Below, piece after piece: positions 1 through 8,292 of a DNA stretch of 64,000 nt (position 1 is the stretch's first letter; the number at the start of each line of letters is the position of its first letter). The notes under the pieces were generated by a model. It was not told where the DNA came from, searched no databases, and saw nothing but the letters and a program-made list of their open reading frames with translations. Source of the stretch: Roseiarcus sp963709655 (GTDB taxonomy: Bacteria > Pseudomonadota > Alphaproteobacteria > Rhizobiales > Beijerinckiaceae); assembly GCA_963709655.1 (NCBI GenBank), contig CAVPXF010000006.1, positions 30,447 to 94,446 of the forward strand, given 5' to 3'. Position numbers and translations under genes: made by a program.

Positions 1-386
1 ATGGCGACGATCTGCGCGATCATGCCGCCCATCGAGGCGCCGACGACATGGGCCTGGGCGATGCCAAGCGCGTCCGTCAGCCCGACCGTGTCGCGCGCCA
101 TATCGTCAAGCGTGTAAGGCGGCCGAACCGGCAAGCCAAGAACGGCCCGCGCCATCATCGCAGTGGATGCGAGCCGACTGACGGACGGCATTCGCGTCGA
201 GAGCCCTATGTCGCGGTTATCGAAGCGGACAATCCGAAATCCACGGGCGGCAAGCCCTTCGCAAAACGTCTCCGGCCAGGCGATAAGCTGCATCCCAAGA
301 CCCATGATGAGCAGGATAACTGGCGCATCGGTCGGGCCGATCTCTTCGTATTCGATCGTGATGCCGTTGGCCTTGATCGCGGTCAT
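1..386 (-). CDS. Alpha/beta hydrolase, N-terminal part (cut by window edge)
   Basis: Reading the minus strand from an ATG at 386 gives an open frame to the window edge, about 128 residues. It starts MTAIKANGITIEYEE, has the oxyanion-type LIMGLGMQ segment (about residue 29), the FDNRDIGLST segment (about 62) and ends just after the nucleophile elbow GASMGGM (about residue 118), with Ser as the expected catalytic nucleophile. These are the standard landmarks of the alpha/beta hydrolase fold. The catalytic Asp and His lie outside the window. It has the same orientation as the SDR and acyl-CoA ligase genes upstream, so it may belong to that block; the substrate cannot be told. Confidence 0.75.
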   Translation of the reverse strand, partial: MTAIKANGITIEYEEIGPTDAPVILLIMGLGMQLIAWPETFCEGLAARGFRIVRFDNRDIGLSTRMPSVSRLASTAMMARAVLGLPVRPPYTLDDMARDTVGLTDALGIAQAHVVGASMGGMIAQIVA

Positions 387-620
387 TTCCTGGCCCAGCT
401 GTTCAACGCCCGACCGTTTCCAGAATTGTCACTCATCCGCTCTTCCGTTTGCGCGAACCCCGACCTTTCCTCTCCAAGACCGAAACCGGTACACCCTAGC
501 CCTAAGCCGCAGTCGGGAAATGATCGAGATCAACCGGATGCCAGATACGTCGCCGCGGCGTTCTGTCGCTCCCACAACGGGATGGACTTTGGGGACTCGC
601 GCGCGACGCGCGGGACGCGC

Positions 621-1403
621 TCAGAACTTGCTGTAGCCACCGTCGATCACCAGGCAATCGCCAGTGTGATAGGAGGACAACTCGCTCATCAGATAGACTG
701 CGATCCCGCCGAAATCAGCAGGGTTGCCGAAGCGGCGCATCGGAATCCGCGGCATCGTGGCCCCGACGAACTTCTCGTTGGCTGTAAGGCCTGCCGTCAT
801 GTCGGTCTCGATCCACCCCGGCAGGATCGCGTTGGCGGTGACGCCGTAGCGCGCATGCTCGACCGCAAGCGAGCGAATGAGTTCGTTGAGCGCCGCCTTG
901 GTCGCGGCGTAGTGCTCGCCGCGCGGCATGCCGAACAACGACGCGAGGCTCGACGTCGCCACGATCCGGCCGAAGCGGTCGCCGCTCGCGGCGCGCTTGA
1001 TCATGTGCCGGAGCGCCACCTGGAAGACATGGAAGACGCCGTCGAGGTTGGTTGCGAACATGCGCCGCCAGTCTTCTTCGGAACGCTCGACGAAGGGCTG
1101 CCGGCCCGAGGACCCCATGCCCGCATTGGCGAAACAGCCGTCGACCCGGCCGATAGCCTCAAGCGTTTCGGAAAAAGCGTTTTCGATCGCTTCGCGATCC
1201 GTGACGTCGCAGGTGCGCGCCTCGACGCGCTCTCCGCATTTGCGGAGTTCTCCGAGCGCCACCCGATTCTTCTCTGGATTGCGGCCCCAGATCGAGACAG
1301 CGCAGCCGGCCCGAGCGAGCGCCTTCGCCATGCCTAGACCGATTCCGCCATTGCCTCCGGTGACAATCGCAACGCGCCCGGTAAGATCGAAATCGCTTCC
1401 CAT
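621..1403 (-). CDS. SDR family NAD(P)-dependent oxidoreductase
   Basis: A classical short-chain dehydrogenase of 260 residues. The Rossmann glycine motif TGGNGGIG is at residues 15-22, the NAG motif near 94, a catalytic Ser in the SSLAS segment and the YAATK active-site Tyr/Lys near 164. The ATG at 1403 was chosen over longer starts because GGGAGG lies just upstream of it and because the SDR fold starts here. The family interconverts alcohols and ketones or reduces enoyl/keto groups. Its position next to an acyl-CoA ligase suggests a hydroxyacyl or alcohol substrate, but that is inference. Confidence 0.85.
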   Translation of the reverse strand: MGSDFDLTGRVAIVTGGNGGIGLGMAKALARAGCAVSIWGRNPEKNRVALGELRKCGERVEARTCDVTDREAIENAFSETLEAIGRVDGCFANAGMGSSGRQPFVERSEEDWRRMFATNLDGVFHVFQVALRHMIKRAASGDRFGRIVATSSLASLFGMPRGEHYAATKAALNELIRSLAVEHARYGVTANAILPGWIETDMTAGLTANEKFVGATMPRIPMRRFGNPADFGGIAVYLMSELSSYHTGDCLVIDGGYSKF

Positions 1404-1512
1404 GAAATGGTCCTCCCTCTCGTCGCGCTCCTCATTGGCGACAGCCTGAACATGTATGGCTCGAAACGAAGCGAAGCGGCCCCATCTCCACCATCGCGGG
1501 CCGCTCCATGGA

Positions 1513-3210
1513 TCAGCCGGCGCGCCGGCGCTCTTCGATCTCGCGCAAGTCCTTCTTCGAGATCTTGCCGGCCCCGGTCTTCGGCAGTTCGTCACGCAGC
1601 TCCAGTTCGACGATCATCTCATGCCTGGCGAGCCGGTCCTTCAGAAACGCCTTCATCTCGTCCAGCGTCAGGGTAGGCGACCCGGTCTTGAGTTTAACAA
1701 AGGCCTTCGGCTTTTCTCCACGATAGGCGTCGGGAACCCCGATAACTCCGGCCTCCTCGACCGCAGGATGCTGGTAGATCGCCTCTTCGATGTTGCGCGG
1801 ATAGACGTTGAACCCGCCGACGATCAGCATGTCCTTGATGCGGTCAACGATGGTGACGTAACCATCTTCGTCCATGGTTGCGACGTCGCCGGTGCGCAAA
1901 TAGCCGTCTGCCGTTATTGCCGCCGCGGTCGCTTCCGGGTTCTTCCAGTAGCCCTTCATCACATTAGGCCCCTTGATGCAGATCTCGCCGCGCTCGCCGA
2001 GCACGACCTCGCGGGTCGGGTCGGCGACGTCGACGAATTTGAGGTCGATCCCCGGCAATGGAATGCCACACGAACCCGGCCGGGCCGCTCCGGCATTGGG
2101 CGTGAAGGTGCCGGTCGGCGATGTCTCGCTCATCCCCCAGCCCTCCGCGAGCCGGCAGCCGACCAGCTTCTCGAAGTCCTGTTGAACTGCATAGGGCAGC
2201 GGCGCGCCGCCCGACGAACATTGTTTGATCGACGAAAAATGTTTCGGTTGGACGTCCGGCAAATTGAGCATGGCGATATGCATCGTCGGCACGCCGACAT
2301 AGACGGTGATTTTCTTGTGGACGATGTCCCTCAGCGCGGCCGCCGGGTCGAAGCGCGGATGCAGGACAATTTCGGCGCCCAGGCGCAGGCCGAGCACCAG
2401 AAGCACGGAAAGCGCGTAGATATGGAACAGGGGCAACACACAAAGCGTGCGCTCCTCGCCTTCGAGCAGCGGATTTGGTCCGACGTGCGTCGTCTCCAGA
2501 TATTGCGCGCAAGCAGCGCTCAGGTTCGCATGCGTCAGCATCGCGCCCTTCGGCTGGCCGGTCGTGCCGCCGGTGTACTGGATCACCGCCAATGCGTCCG
2601 TCAGGTCGCCGAGCGGATGGGCCTGGAAAGCGCCGTCGTTGTCAATGAGTTCCCGGAAGGCGAGCAGGCGTTCGCCGTACTTCGGCTCGCTCAGCATGCC
2701 GCCAGCCCTCATGTGCGCGTTGACCGGGTCCGGCGCGAGTGCCCATTCGGCGAATTCGCCGACCACCAGTGTCTTGAGGCGAGTGGCAGCCAGGAGTTTC
2801 TCCGCCTGTGGATAGAGCGAAGCGAGGTCGAGAGTTACCAGAAAGTCGGTCTCGCTGTCCTCGATCTTGAACTCCAACCCGCGCAGCGACTCGAGCGGTG
2901 AGATATTGACGACCGTTCCGCCCGCCTTCAGCACCCCGAAGAAGGCGATCGGGTAATGGGGCGTATTGGGCAGATAGAGGGCGACGTGCACGCCCGGGCC
3001 GACGCCGAGCTTCTGGAAGCCCGAGGCAGCGCGATTGGCGAGCGCTTCCAGCTCTGCGTAGGAAATCCGCTTGTCCATGAATTGGAGCGCCGGTAGCGGG
3101 TCGAAGCGCTGAGCAGCCGCGTCGAGGATGCTTTGCACCGGGCAAAATTCGATTGGCGCGTCCCAGCGCGCGCCGGGCGGATAGGACTTCAACCATGGCC
3201 GCGTGTTCAT
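1513..3210 (-). CDS. Long-chain fatty acid-CoA ligase (AMP-binding family)
   Basis: 565 residues, a full-length ANL-superfamily acyl-CoA synthetase. It activates a carboxylic acid with ATP to an acyl-adenylate and then to the CoA thioester. Visible motifs are the P-loop-like YTGGTTGQPKGAM (about residue 212), EGWGMSETSP (about 358), the YLRTGD motif (about 435) and the C-terminal hinge and catalytic Lys region KTGAGKISKKDLR (about 546). The order is that of FadD-type enzymes. It lies 109 bases upstream of the SDR at 621 and 21 bases downstream of the SDR at 3232, so a common transcript is likely. The exact acid (fatty, aromatic or terpenoid) cannot be read from the sequence. Confidence 0.88.
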   Translation of the reverse strand: MNTRPWLKSYPPGARWDAPIEFCPVQSILDAAAQRFDPLPALQFMDKRISYAELEALANRAASGFQKLGVGPGVHVALYLPNTPHYPIAFFGVLKAGGTVVNISPLESLRGLEFKIEDSETDFLVTLDLASLYPQAEKLLAATRLKTLVVGEFAEWALAPDPVNAHMRAGGMLSEPKYGERLLAFRELIDNDGAFQAHPLGDLTDALAVIQYTGGTTGQPKGAMLTHANLSAACAQYLETTHVGPNPLLEGEERTLCVLPLFHIYALSVLLVLGLRLGAEIVLHPRFDPAAALRDIVHKKITVYVGVPTMHIAMLNLPDVQPKHFSSIKQCSSGGAPLPYAVQQDFEKLVGCRLAEGWGMSETSPTGTFTPNAGAARPGSCGIPLPGIDLKFVDVADPTREVVLGERGEICIKGPNVMKGYWKNPEATAAAITADGYLRTGDVATMDEDGYVTIVDRIKDMLIVGGFNVYPRNIEEAIYQHPAVEEAGVIGVPDAYRGEKPKAFVKLKTGSPTLTLDEMKAFLKDRLARHEMIVELELRDELPKTGAGKISKKDLREIEERRRAG

Positions 3211-3231
3211 TGGTTCCTCTTGTTTCCTGCC

Positions 3232-4047
3232 CTAGACCACAAACTCGCCATTGCGCCTCTTGCGAGCGACATTCAGCAAGTAATCGTCGACTGCCGTCGC
3301 CGCCTCGGGATTGAAGCAGACTTTGGCGCCAAAGGCGTCGCCCTGGTCGCCCAGCACCAGCCGCTCGTTCTTCGCCACTCCCGCGAGGATGGTCCGCGCG
3401 GACTGCTGAGCCGACTGCGCGCCCGGCGGCGTAGGCACTCCGCTTGCCGCCCAGATCCGTGTCGCCGTCACGCCGGGCGTCGCCGAAGACAAACGGATGT
3501 TCTCGTCCCAGAGTTCGTAGCGGAGGGCGAGCGTCAGGGCGTTCAACGCCGCCTTTGTGGCGGCATACATTGTCTGCTGCGCCATAGGCGCGAATGCGAT
3601 GCCGGACACGATGTCGACGATTTGCCCGCCGCCCTGTTGGCGCATGATTGGCAACACGGCGCGGATTCCATAAAGCGCCCCGTAGAAGTTCAGCGCGAAG
3701 GCCTTTTCCCAGTGCCTGTTCGTCAGTTTGTCGAAAAGCCCGCCCAAGCCCGCACCCGCATTGTTGAACAGGATGTCGATGCGGCCGCCGAACTCGGCCG
3801 CGTCGCGGATCATGGCCTGGACTTCGATTTCATTCGTGACGTCGCAATGGAGCCCGAGCGTCTGGCCGGGATACGCAGCGTCCAACCGCGCCGTCTCCCG
3901 TCCAAGGGTCTCGTCGTTGACGTCGGCGAGGACAACCTTTTTCGCCCCATAGGAGAGCATCTTCTCAGCCAGAGCCAACCCAATCCCCGACGCCGCCCCT
4001 GTCACGACGGCGACCTTGTCCTTGTAGTATTCGCTCGTCGCGCTCAT
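3232..4047 (-). CDS. SDR family NAD(P)-dependent oxidoreductase
   Basis: 271 residues. TGAASGIG is at residues 15-22, NNAGAG near 95, and YAATKAALN carries the active-site Tyr and Lys near 165. The start at 4047 is preceded by GGGAG and gives the usual SDR length; the longer frame to 4317 would add about 90 low-complexity residues that run into the neighbouring gene. It is unlike the SDR at 621 beyond the family motifs, so these are two different dehydrogenases of one block rather than a recent duplication. Likely acts on a hydroxy or keto intermediate made by the adjacent ligase. Confidence 0.85.
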   Translation of the reverse strand: MSATSEYYKDKVAVVTGAASGIGLALAEKMLSYGAKKVVLADVNDETLGRETARLDAAYPGQTLGLHCDVTNEIEVQAMIRDAAEFGGRIDILFNNAGAGLGGLFDKLTNRHWEKAFALNFYGALYGIRAVLPIMRQQGGGQIVDIVSGIAFAPMAQQTMYAATKAALNALTLALRYELWDENIRLSSATPGVTATRIWAASGVPTPPGAQSAQQSARTILAGVAKNERLVLGDQGDAFGAKVCFNPEAATAVDDYLLNVARKRRNGEFVV

Positions 4048-4234
4048 CGTGGACAGGCTCCCATTGGATTCCTCAATTCCGCAAAACCTCGATCGACAGC
4101 CGGGCGGCGACCCAGCGATATTGGCCGGTTCGCAGTCCGCCGGACGCCCAATTTCGGGCGCCCGCCTACGACCTCGGTCTGGACCCGCAAGCTCTGTCGG
4201 AGTCTCGAACTCTTTCTTCCTGTTATTCCTGGAC

Positions 4235-5254
4235 TCAATGCGCAGCCGCCATCTTGTGCGCCACGGCGTCATTGAACTTCTTGCCCATCCAGCCAACGCC
4301 CAATCGGCAAGCGACATAGACGGACAGGAACACCACGAGGAACTTCAGGACCATTGCAGTTCCGAAGGAGATGACCGCGACGCCTGTGACGGGCGGAATC
4401 AAAGCAAACAGAATCCCGAGCGCCACGCCCATCAGGAGGATGAGGATGAAGAACAGGAATCCATTGATTCCGCGCGCGTTGCCCGAATAAGACATCTCCC
4501 CTTCCCACATATCGGACGCCGTATGCGCCATCACCGCAAGGAAGGTGAAGTTGCAGACGAACATGAACGTGATCGCGAAGTCTGGCCCAAGCGCTGCGAC
4601 AGGCACGAATCCCGGCCCGACCTTGTCCGCAATTCCGGCCGCGGCGTACGAGAAGCCCCGATAGCCGAGCGGCAAGTTGATGATCGCCTGAAACACAAGG
4701 TTCGGGATGATGTAGGTCAGCCAGATATGCTGCGTCTTCAACTCCACCGCCTTAGCCCGGAACGCTCCCTGCGTCGCCAATCCCTCGATGTCGCGGAAGA
4801 TGTTCAGCCAGACGATGATCGCATAGGGAACGACGAAGAGGAGAGACGCCAGCGTTGTCACCAACGGCGATGGCAGCCATCCGCCCCAATAGACCAGCGC
4901 ATACGCGATGGCCGTGCCGGCCGCGGCGAATGCGACCCCCAAAGGCGCTGTAGCGAGTAGGGGATTGGCGATCGGCGCGAGCGCACCGGTTTTCTCGTCC
5001 TCCCGAACCTCGACGTTATCCTTGGCGACTTCGGCCCGGGCCGCAAATAGCGTTCCGGCCGGGAGGAAAACGATGAAGGCGAAGAACACCGTCGCGAAGA
5101 AGCCGACGACGGTCCATGCGCTGTATTCCTCGCCCATGACCTTGAAGGTCAGGAGCGCGCCGCACGCGATCAGGACGGCGACGACGATGAAGTTTAGCGC
5201 CACCTGTTGCCAGAACAATTTTCGTACGCTTAATCTCTCCGTTGTCTTGCTCAT
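4235..5254 (-). CDS. Multi-pass integral membrane protein, unknown function
   Basis: About 339 residues with seven or more hydrophobic segments (for example around residues 18-42, 52-70, 105-125 and 135-155, and several between 210 and 325). Charged loops separate them, including KDNVEVREDEKTG. I do not recognise the family; it has no ABC, MFS or RND signature. The ATG at 5254 was preferred to the GTG at 5263 because GGGAG lies about 8 bases before it. It sits between two acyl-CoA ligase/SDR genes on the same strand, so it could be a carrier or channel for the compound that the block degrades. That role is inferred from position only. Confidence 0.6.
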   Translation of the reverse strand: MSKTTERLSVRKLFWQQVALNFIVVAVLIACGALLTFKVMGEEYSAWTVVGFFATVFFAFIVFLPAGTLFAARAEVAKDNVEVREDEKTGALAPIANPLLATAPLGVAFAAAGTAIAYALVYWGGWLPSPLVTTLASLLFVVPYAIIVWLNIFRDIEGLATQGAFRAKAVELKTQHIWLTYIIPNLVFQAIINLPLGYRGFSYAAAGIADKVGPGFVPVAALGPDFAITFMFVCNFTFLAVMAHTASDMWEGEMSYSGNARGINGFLFFILILLMGVALGILFALIPPVTGVAVISFGTAMVLKFLVVFLSVYVACRLGVGWMGKKFNDAVAHKMAAAH

Positions 5255-5342
5255 AACCGTCACTCCCTTTTTTGGCTCTTCTTGTTTTCTGAGCCCTTTT
5301 TTTGACCGCGGGCGCTAACGCTGACCTCGTCGAGAGACGACG

Positions 5343-7025
5343 TCACTCCGCCGCTGAGAGCATGCGCCCGGCGGGCAGTTGAGCGTGGTGCTCCGCACGC
5401 AGCTTCTTCTTGTCGATCTTGCCGACGCTGGTCAGCGGCAGCGTGTCAACGAATTCGACGCGCTCCGGCACGGCGAATTTCGAGATCAAGCCCTTCTCAA
5501 CGAAGCTCATCACATGTGCACGAATCTCGTCCCTGCCGATCTTTCCCTTGAGTTCTGGTTGAACGTTGACCAGGACCAGCGGTCGCTCGCCCCATTTGTC
5601 GTCATGCACGGCAATCACGGCGGCTTTTGACACACCGTCCCTCTGCAGGATGATGTCCTCCAGGTCGATCGAGGAGATCCACTCGCCGCCGCTCTTGATG
5701 ATGTCCTTCAACCGGTCAGTGATGTGCACCGTGCCGTCAGGGCCGATCGAGCCAATGTCGCCGGTATGCATGTATCCCCCGGCCCAGAGCCGCTCCGACG
5801 TCTTGGGGTCGTTCAGGTATCCCATCGTCAGCCACGGCGCGCGCGCGACGATCTCGCCGGTCGCCTTGCCGTCATGCGCAACGTCCTGCATGTCGAAGTC
5901 GACCACCCGCAACTCCACCAGCGGCGGGGCGTAGCCGGGTTTGATCCGAAGCTCGACCTCCGCGTCCAGGTCTCCAGTCGTCTGCGCCGTCGAGAGGTGC
6001 ATGATCGTCAGCGTCGGGCAGGACTCCGACTGGCCATACCCGGCGCACACGTCCATGCCGCGCTTCAGGGCGGCTTTCGCCAGTGGCCGCGGCATCGCCG
6101 AGCCGCCAACGATCATCTTCAACTTCGACAGGTCGACATCCTTGCTGCCAGGCGCGTTCAGCAGCATTTGCAGGATCGTCGGCACGCAGGTCGTGAACGT
6201 CACCCCCTCGTCCCTGATCAGCCTCAGGAAAACGTCGGGCGCATATCGACCGGCATAGACCTGCTTCAGGCCGATCAGCGTCGCCGAGTAGGGCACGCCC
6301 CATGAATGCACGTGGAACATTGGCGTCATCGGCATGTAGACATCGTCGCGATGGACCCGCCCCTGCACCGTCGCAACGCCTAATTCGGTCAAGGTGGAGA
6401 AGACGTGCAGCAGGATCTGCCGGTGGCTGAAATACACGCCCTTTGGCTGCCCGGTGGTGCCGGTGGTGTGGAACGTCGTCGCGCGCGTCCTCTCGTCGAA
6501 GTCTGGGAAGACGAAGAACGGCGAGCTTGCCTCAATCAGCGCCTCGTATTCGCCGACCACCGGCAGCGTCGTTGTCGGCAGCTCCGGCCGGTCATTTAGC
6601 AGGATGAAGCGGCGCACGTTCGGCAGCCTTGCCGCCAAAGGCTCGATCAGCGGCAGGAAGTCGACATTGAGAAGCAAGGTCGATGCGCCGGTGTCGTTCA
6701 ATGTGTAGAGCAGCTGCTCGGGCGGCAGGGCGAGGTTCCCTGTCTGCAGCACAGCGCCCATCATTGGGATCGCAAAGTAGCATTCGTGGTAGCGATGGCT
6801 GTCCCAGTCCAGCACGGCCACGACATCGCCGGCCTTGACGCCAAGATCGGTCAGCGCGCTCGCCAGGCGCCCTAGCCGGTCGCGGAACTGCCGGTAGGTA
6901 TGCCGGTGTTCGCGATAGACAATAAGCTGGTCCGGCGAGCGAATGAGCGGCGCGTGCAGCAAATGCTTGATAAGTAGCGGATAATCGTATGCCGATGGGC
7001 TGATCTCGATCAGATTGTTCGACAT
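5343..7025 (-). CDS. Fatty acid-CoA ligase (AMP-binding family), medium/long-chain type
   Basis: 560 residues, the second ANL-family synthetase of the block. Motifs are FHTTGTTGQPKGVYFSH (adenylate loop, about residue 180), GYGQSESCP (about 330), YMHTGDIG (about 423) and the C-terminal TSVGKIDKKKLR with the catalytic Lys near residue 540. The ATG at 7025 gives the usual N-terminus; an upstream extension to 7124 has no family similarity. It differs from the ligase at 1513 throughout, so the two probably act on different acids or in sequence. It is the first gene of the minus-strand block, so the promoter should lie in 7026-7400, where there is a perfect palindrome. Confidence 0.87.
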   Translation of the reverse strand: MSNNLIEISPSAYDYPLLIKHLLHAPLIRSPDQLIVYREHRHTYRQFRDRLGRLASALTDLGVKAGDVVAVLDWDSHRYHECYFAIPMMGAVLQTGNLALPPEQLLYTLNDTGASTLLLNVDFLPLIEPLAARLPNVRRFILLNDRPELPTTTLPVVGEYEALIEASSPFFVFPDFDERTRATTFHTTGTTGQPKGVYFSHRQILLHVFSTLTELGVATVQGRVHRDDVYMPMTPMFHVHSWGVPYSATLIGLKQVYAGRYAPDVFLRLIRDEGVTFTTCVPTILQMLLNAPGSKDVDLSKLKMIVGGSAMPRPLAKAALKRGMDVCAGYGQSESCPTLTIMHLSTAQTTGDLDAEVELRIKPGYAPPLVELRVVDFDMQDVAHDGKATGEIVARAPWLTMGYLNDPKTSERLWAGGYMHTGDIGSIGPDGTVHITDRLKDIIKSGGEWISSIDLEDIILQRDGVSKAAVIAVHDDKWGERPLVLVNVQPELKGKIGRDEIRAHVMSFVEKGLISKFAVPERVEFVDTLPLTSVGKIDKKKLRAEHHAQLPAGRMLSAAE

Positions 7026-7409
7026 TGTTTCCCCCCGCTTTTCTTTGCTCTTCCGGCCGTCGCAACGCCCGATGGTCGCACGGGAGCGCTGCCGATGCCG
7101 ACGAAGTCGCTCGGGCGTTCGCATTTCGCGGCCTGATGTCGCGAGGAGCTGGCCCTTGGTTTCGAGCCGATGGCCCCGGGCGCCAGGACGGACGTTGTGA
7201 CCTAATCCTCACCCGGCAATGCCTTTCGGCATCGCCCGCCTCTCTGTTCGACAGATGCTCCGCCGGTCGTGGGCCTTCGCCGCTTCGTATCGACCAGCGC
7301 TGTTTCGCATTAAGGCGCTGAGTTCAATAGACCGCGCTGTGACGGCGGCATTGACCGCGCGCAAAGGTTTACATGTAAACAATTGACGCGTGACCGATGG
7401 GACCGGCTT
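7026..7409. other. Intergenic region upstream of the acyl-CoA ligase block
   Basis: About 380 bases between the ligase start at 7025 and the 3' end of the GntR-type gene at 7410. No reading frame here resembles a protein. The only structure I see is the 14-base palindrome at 7367-7380, reported separately. It most likely holds the promoter of the minus-strand block. Confidence 0.5.
7367..7380. promoter_or_regulatory. Perfect 14-bp palindrome, candidate operator
   Basis: GTTTACATGTAAAC reads the same on both strands. It is AT-rich in a GC-rich setting and lies in a non-coding stretch 342 bases upstream of the acyl-CoA ligase at 7025 and 30 bases past the end of the GntR-type gene. This is what a binding site for a homodimeric regulator looks like. 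Which regulator binds is unknown. Confidence 0.4.
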
Positions 7410-8091
7410 TCAAGCGCTGAGCAGCGAGGCCAAGACTTGATAGGCTGCCTCGATGTCGTCGCGCAGGGCGCGACTGACCGCGCCCGCGTCGCGCGCTCGA
7501 AGCCTGTCCAGCATGAGTTCATGCTGCTTGTTCGCCCTGAGATAATTGCCGGATGCGTGGAGGAGGTGAAAGTACGGGCTAATCTGGAGCCACAATGTCT
7601 CGATGATCGCGAGCAGCGCCTCGGAGCGCGCGGCGCCGTAGATGCCGAAATGAAATGCGCGGTTCCAACGCAGGTATTGCTTGTTTTCGCCGCGGCGGAC
7701 CGCTTCCTCCATCGCCCCGACACAGTCCTCAAGGTGCTTCAATTCGGCTTCCCCGAGGTTCGGGGTCGCCCACACGGCCGCGATTCGACTCCACCTCGAC
7801 TCGCACTCGCCGCAGGTCATAGAGACGCTCCCTGGTGAGCGGCGGAACGCCAATCGAGCGGCTGGAGATGACGGTCAGCACCCGCGCTGCGCTCAGCCGT
7901 TGCAAGGCCTCGCGCACGGGCATGGCGCTGACGCCGAACGCGTCGGCGAGCGCCTGGATGGTGACGAGCTGGCCGGGCGCGATCTCGCCGTTCAAGATGA
8001 GTTCGCAAAGCTGCCGATAAACCTGGGCCTGCATCGTGTTCCGCGGAACCCGATCGACCGGCAGCCCTGACCTTACAAGCGTGTCGCTCAT
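7410..8091 (-). pseudogene. GntR family (FCD-type) transcriptional regulator, split by a frameshift
   Basis: Two overlapping minus-strand frames make one regulator. 8091 down to about 7788 encodes the winged-helix HTH (VYRQLCELILNGEIAPGQ, then LADAFGVSAMPVREALQRL). About 7786 down to 7410 encodes the all-helical FCD ligand domain (LGEAELKHLEDCVGAMEE, WNRAFHFGIYGAA, NKQHELMLDRLRARDAG). The join falls at the VEVES/IAAVWATP segment, where one extra A near 7783-7788 puts the FCD domain out of frame. Corrected, the protein would be about 226 residues, the normal size. It is divergent from the sugar importer at 8293, so it would be its local regulator. The indel is either an error in the sequence or a recent inactivation. 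Confidence 0.8.
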
Positions 8092-8163
8092 TACCCTCGT
8101 TCCGCAGCCCGGTCGGCGCCGAACTCGACAGCGGCCTGTCCGTCGCCCAGCCGGCCGGCCGCA

Positions 8164-8198
8164 CCAAGCTTGCCAAGCTTGCCAAGCTTGCCAAGCTT
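8164..8198 (+). repeat. Tandem repeat of a 9-bp unit, about 3.9 copies
   Basis: The unit CCAAGCTTG is repeated head to tail at 8164, 8173, 8182 and 8191 (last copy one base short). Each unit contains the palindrome AAGCTT. It lies between the GntR-type regulator and the importer gene, directly before an AT-rich dyad, so it sits in the divergent promoter region. Confidence 0.85.
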
Positions 8199-8217
8199 AT
8201 GATCATTGATCTATGAT
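8199..8217. promoter_or_regulatory. AT-rich dyad upstream of sugar importer, candidate GntR operator
   Basis: ATGATCAT is a perfect 8-base palindrome (8199-8206), and ATCAT (8202-8206) is matched by ATGAT (8213-8217) as an inverted pair with a 6-base gap. It sits 75 bases before the binding-protein start at 8293 and 108 bases before the divergent regulator start at 8091. FCD-type GntR proteins commonly bind short imperfect dyads in such divergent regions. Assignment is inferred from position. Confidence 0.35.
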
Positions 8218-8292
8218 TACAAGGTCCCAGAAGTTGGTCGGCCAAAGATGCAAAACGAAGCCGTCTAAAATGGGCGATGAGGGAGGACAGCT

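Noticed and set aside
48..1337. Long plus-strand open frame of 429 residues across the hydrolase and SDR genes
   Set aside because: It is the antisense shadow of clear minus-strand genes, Arg/His/Pro-rich and without any domain.
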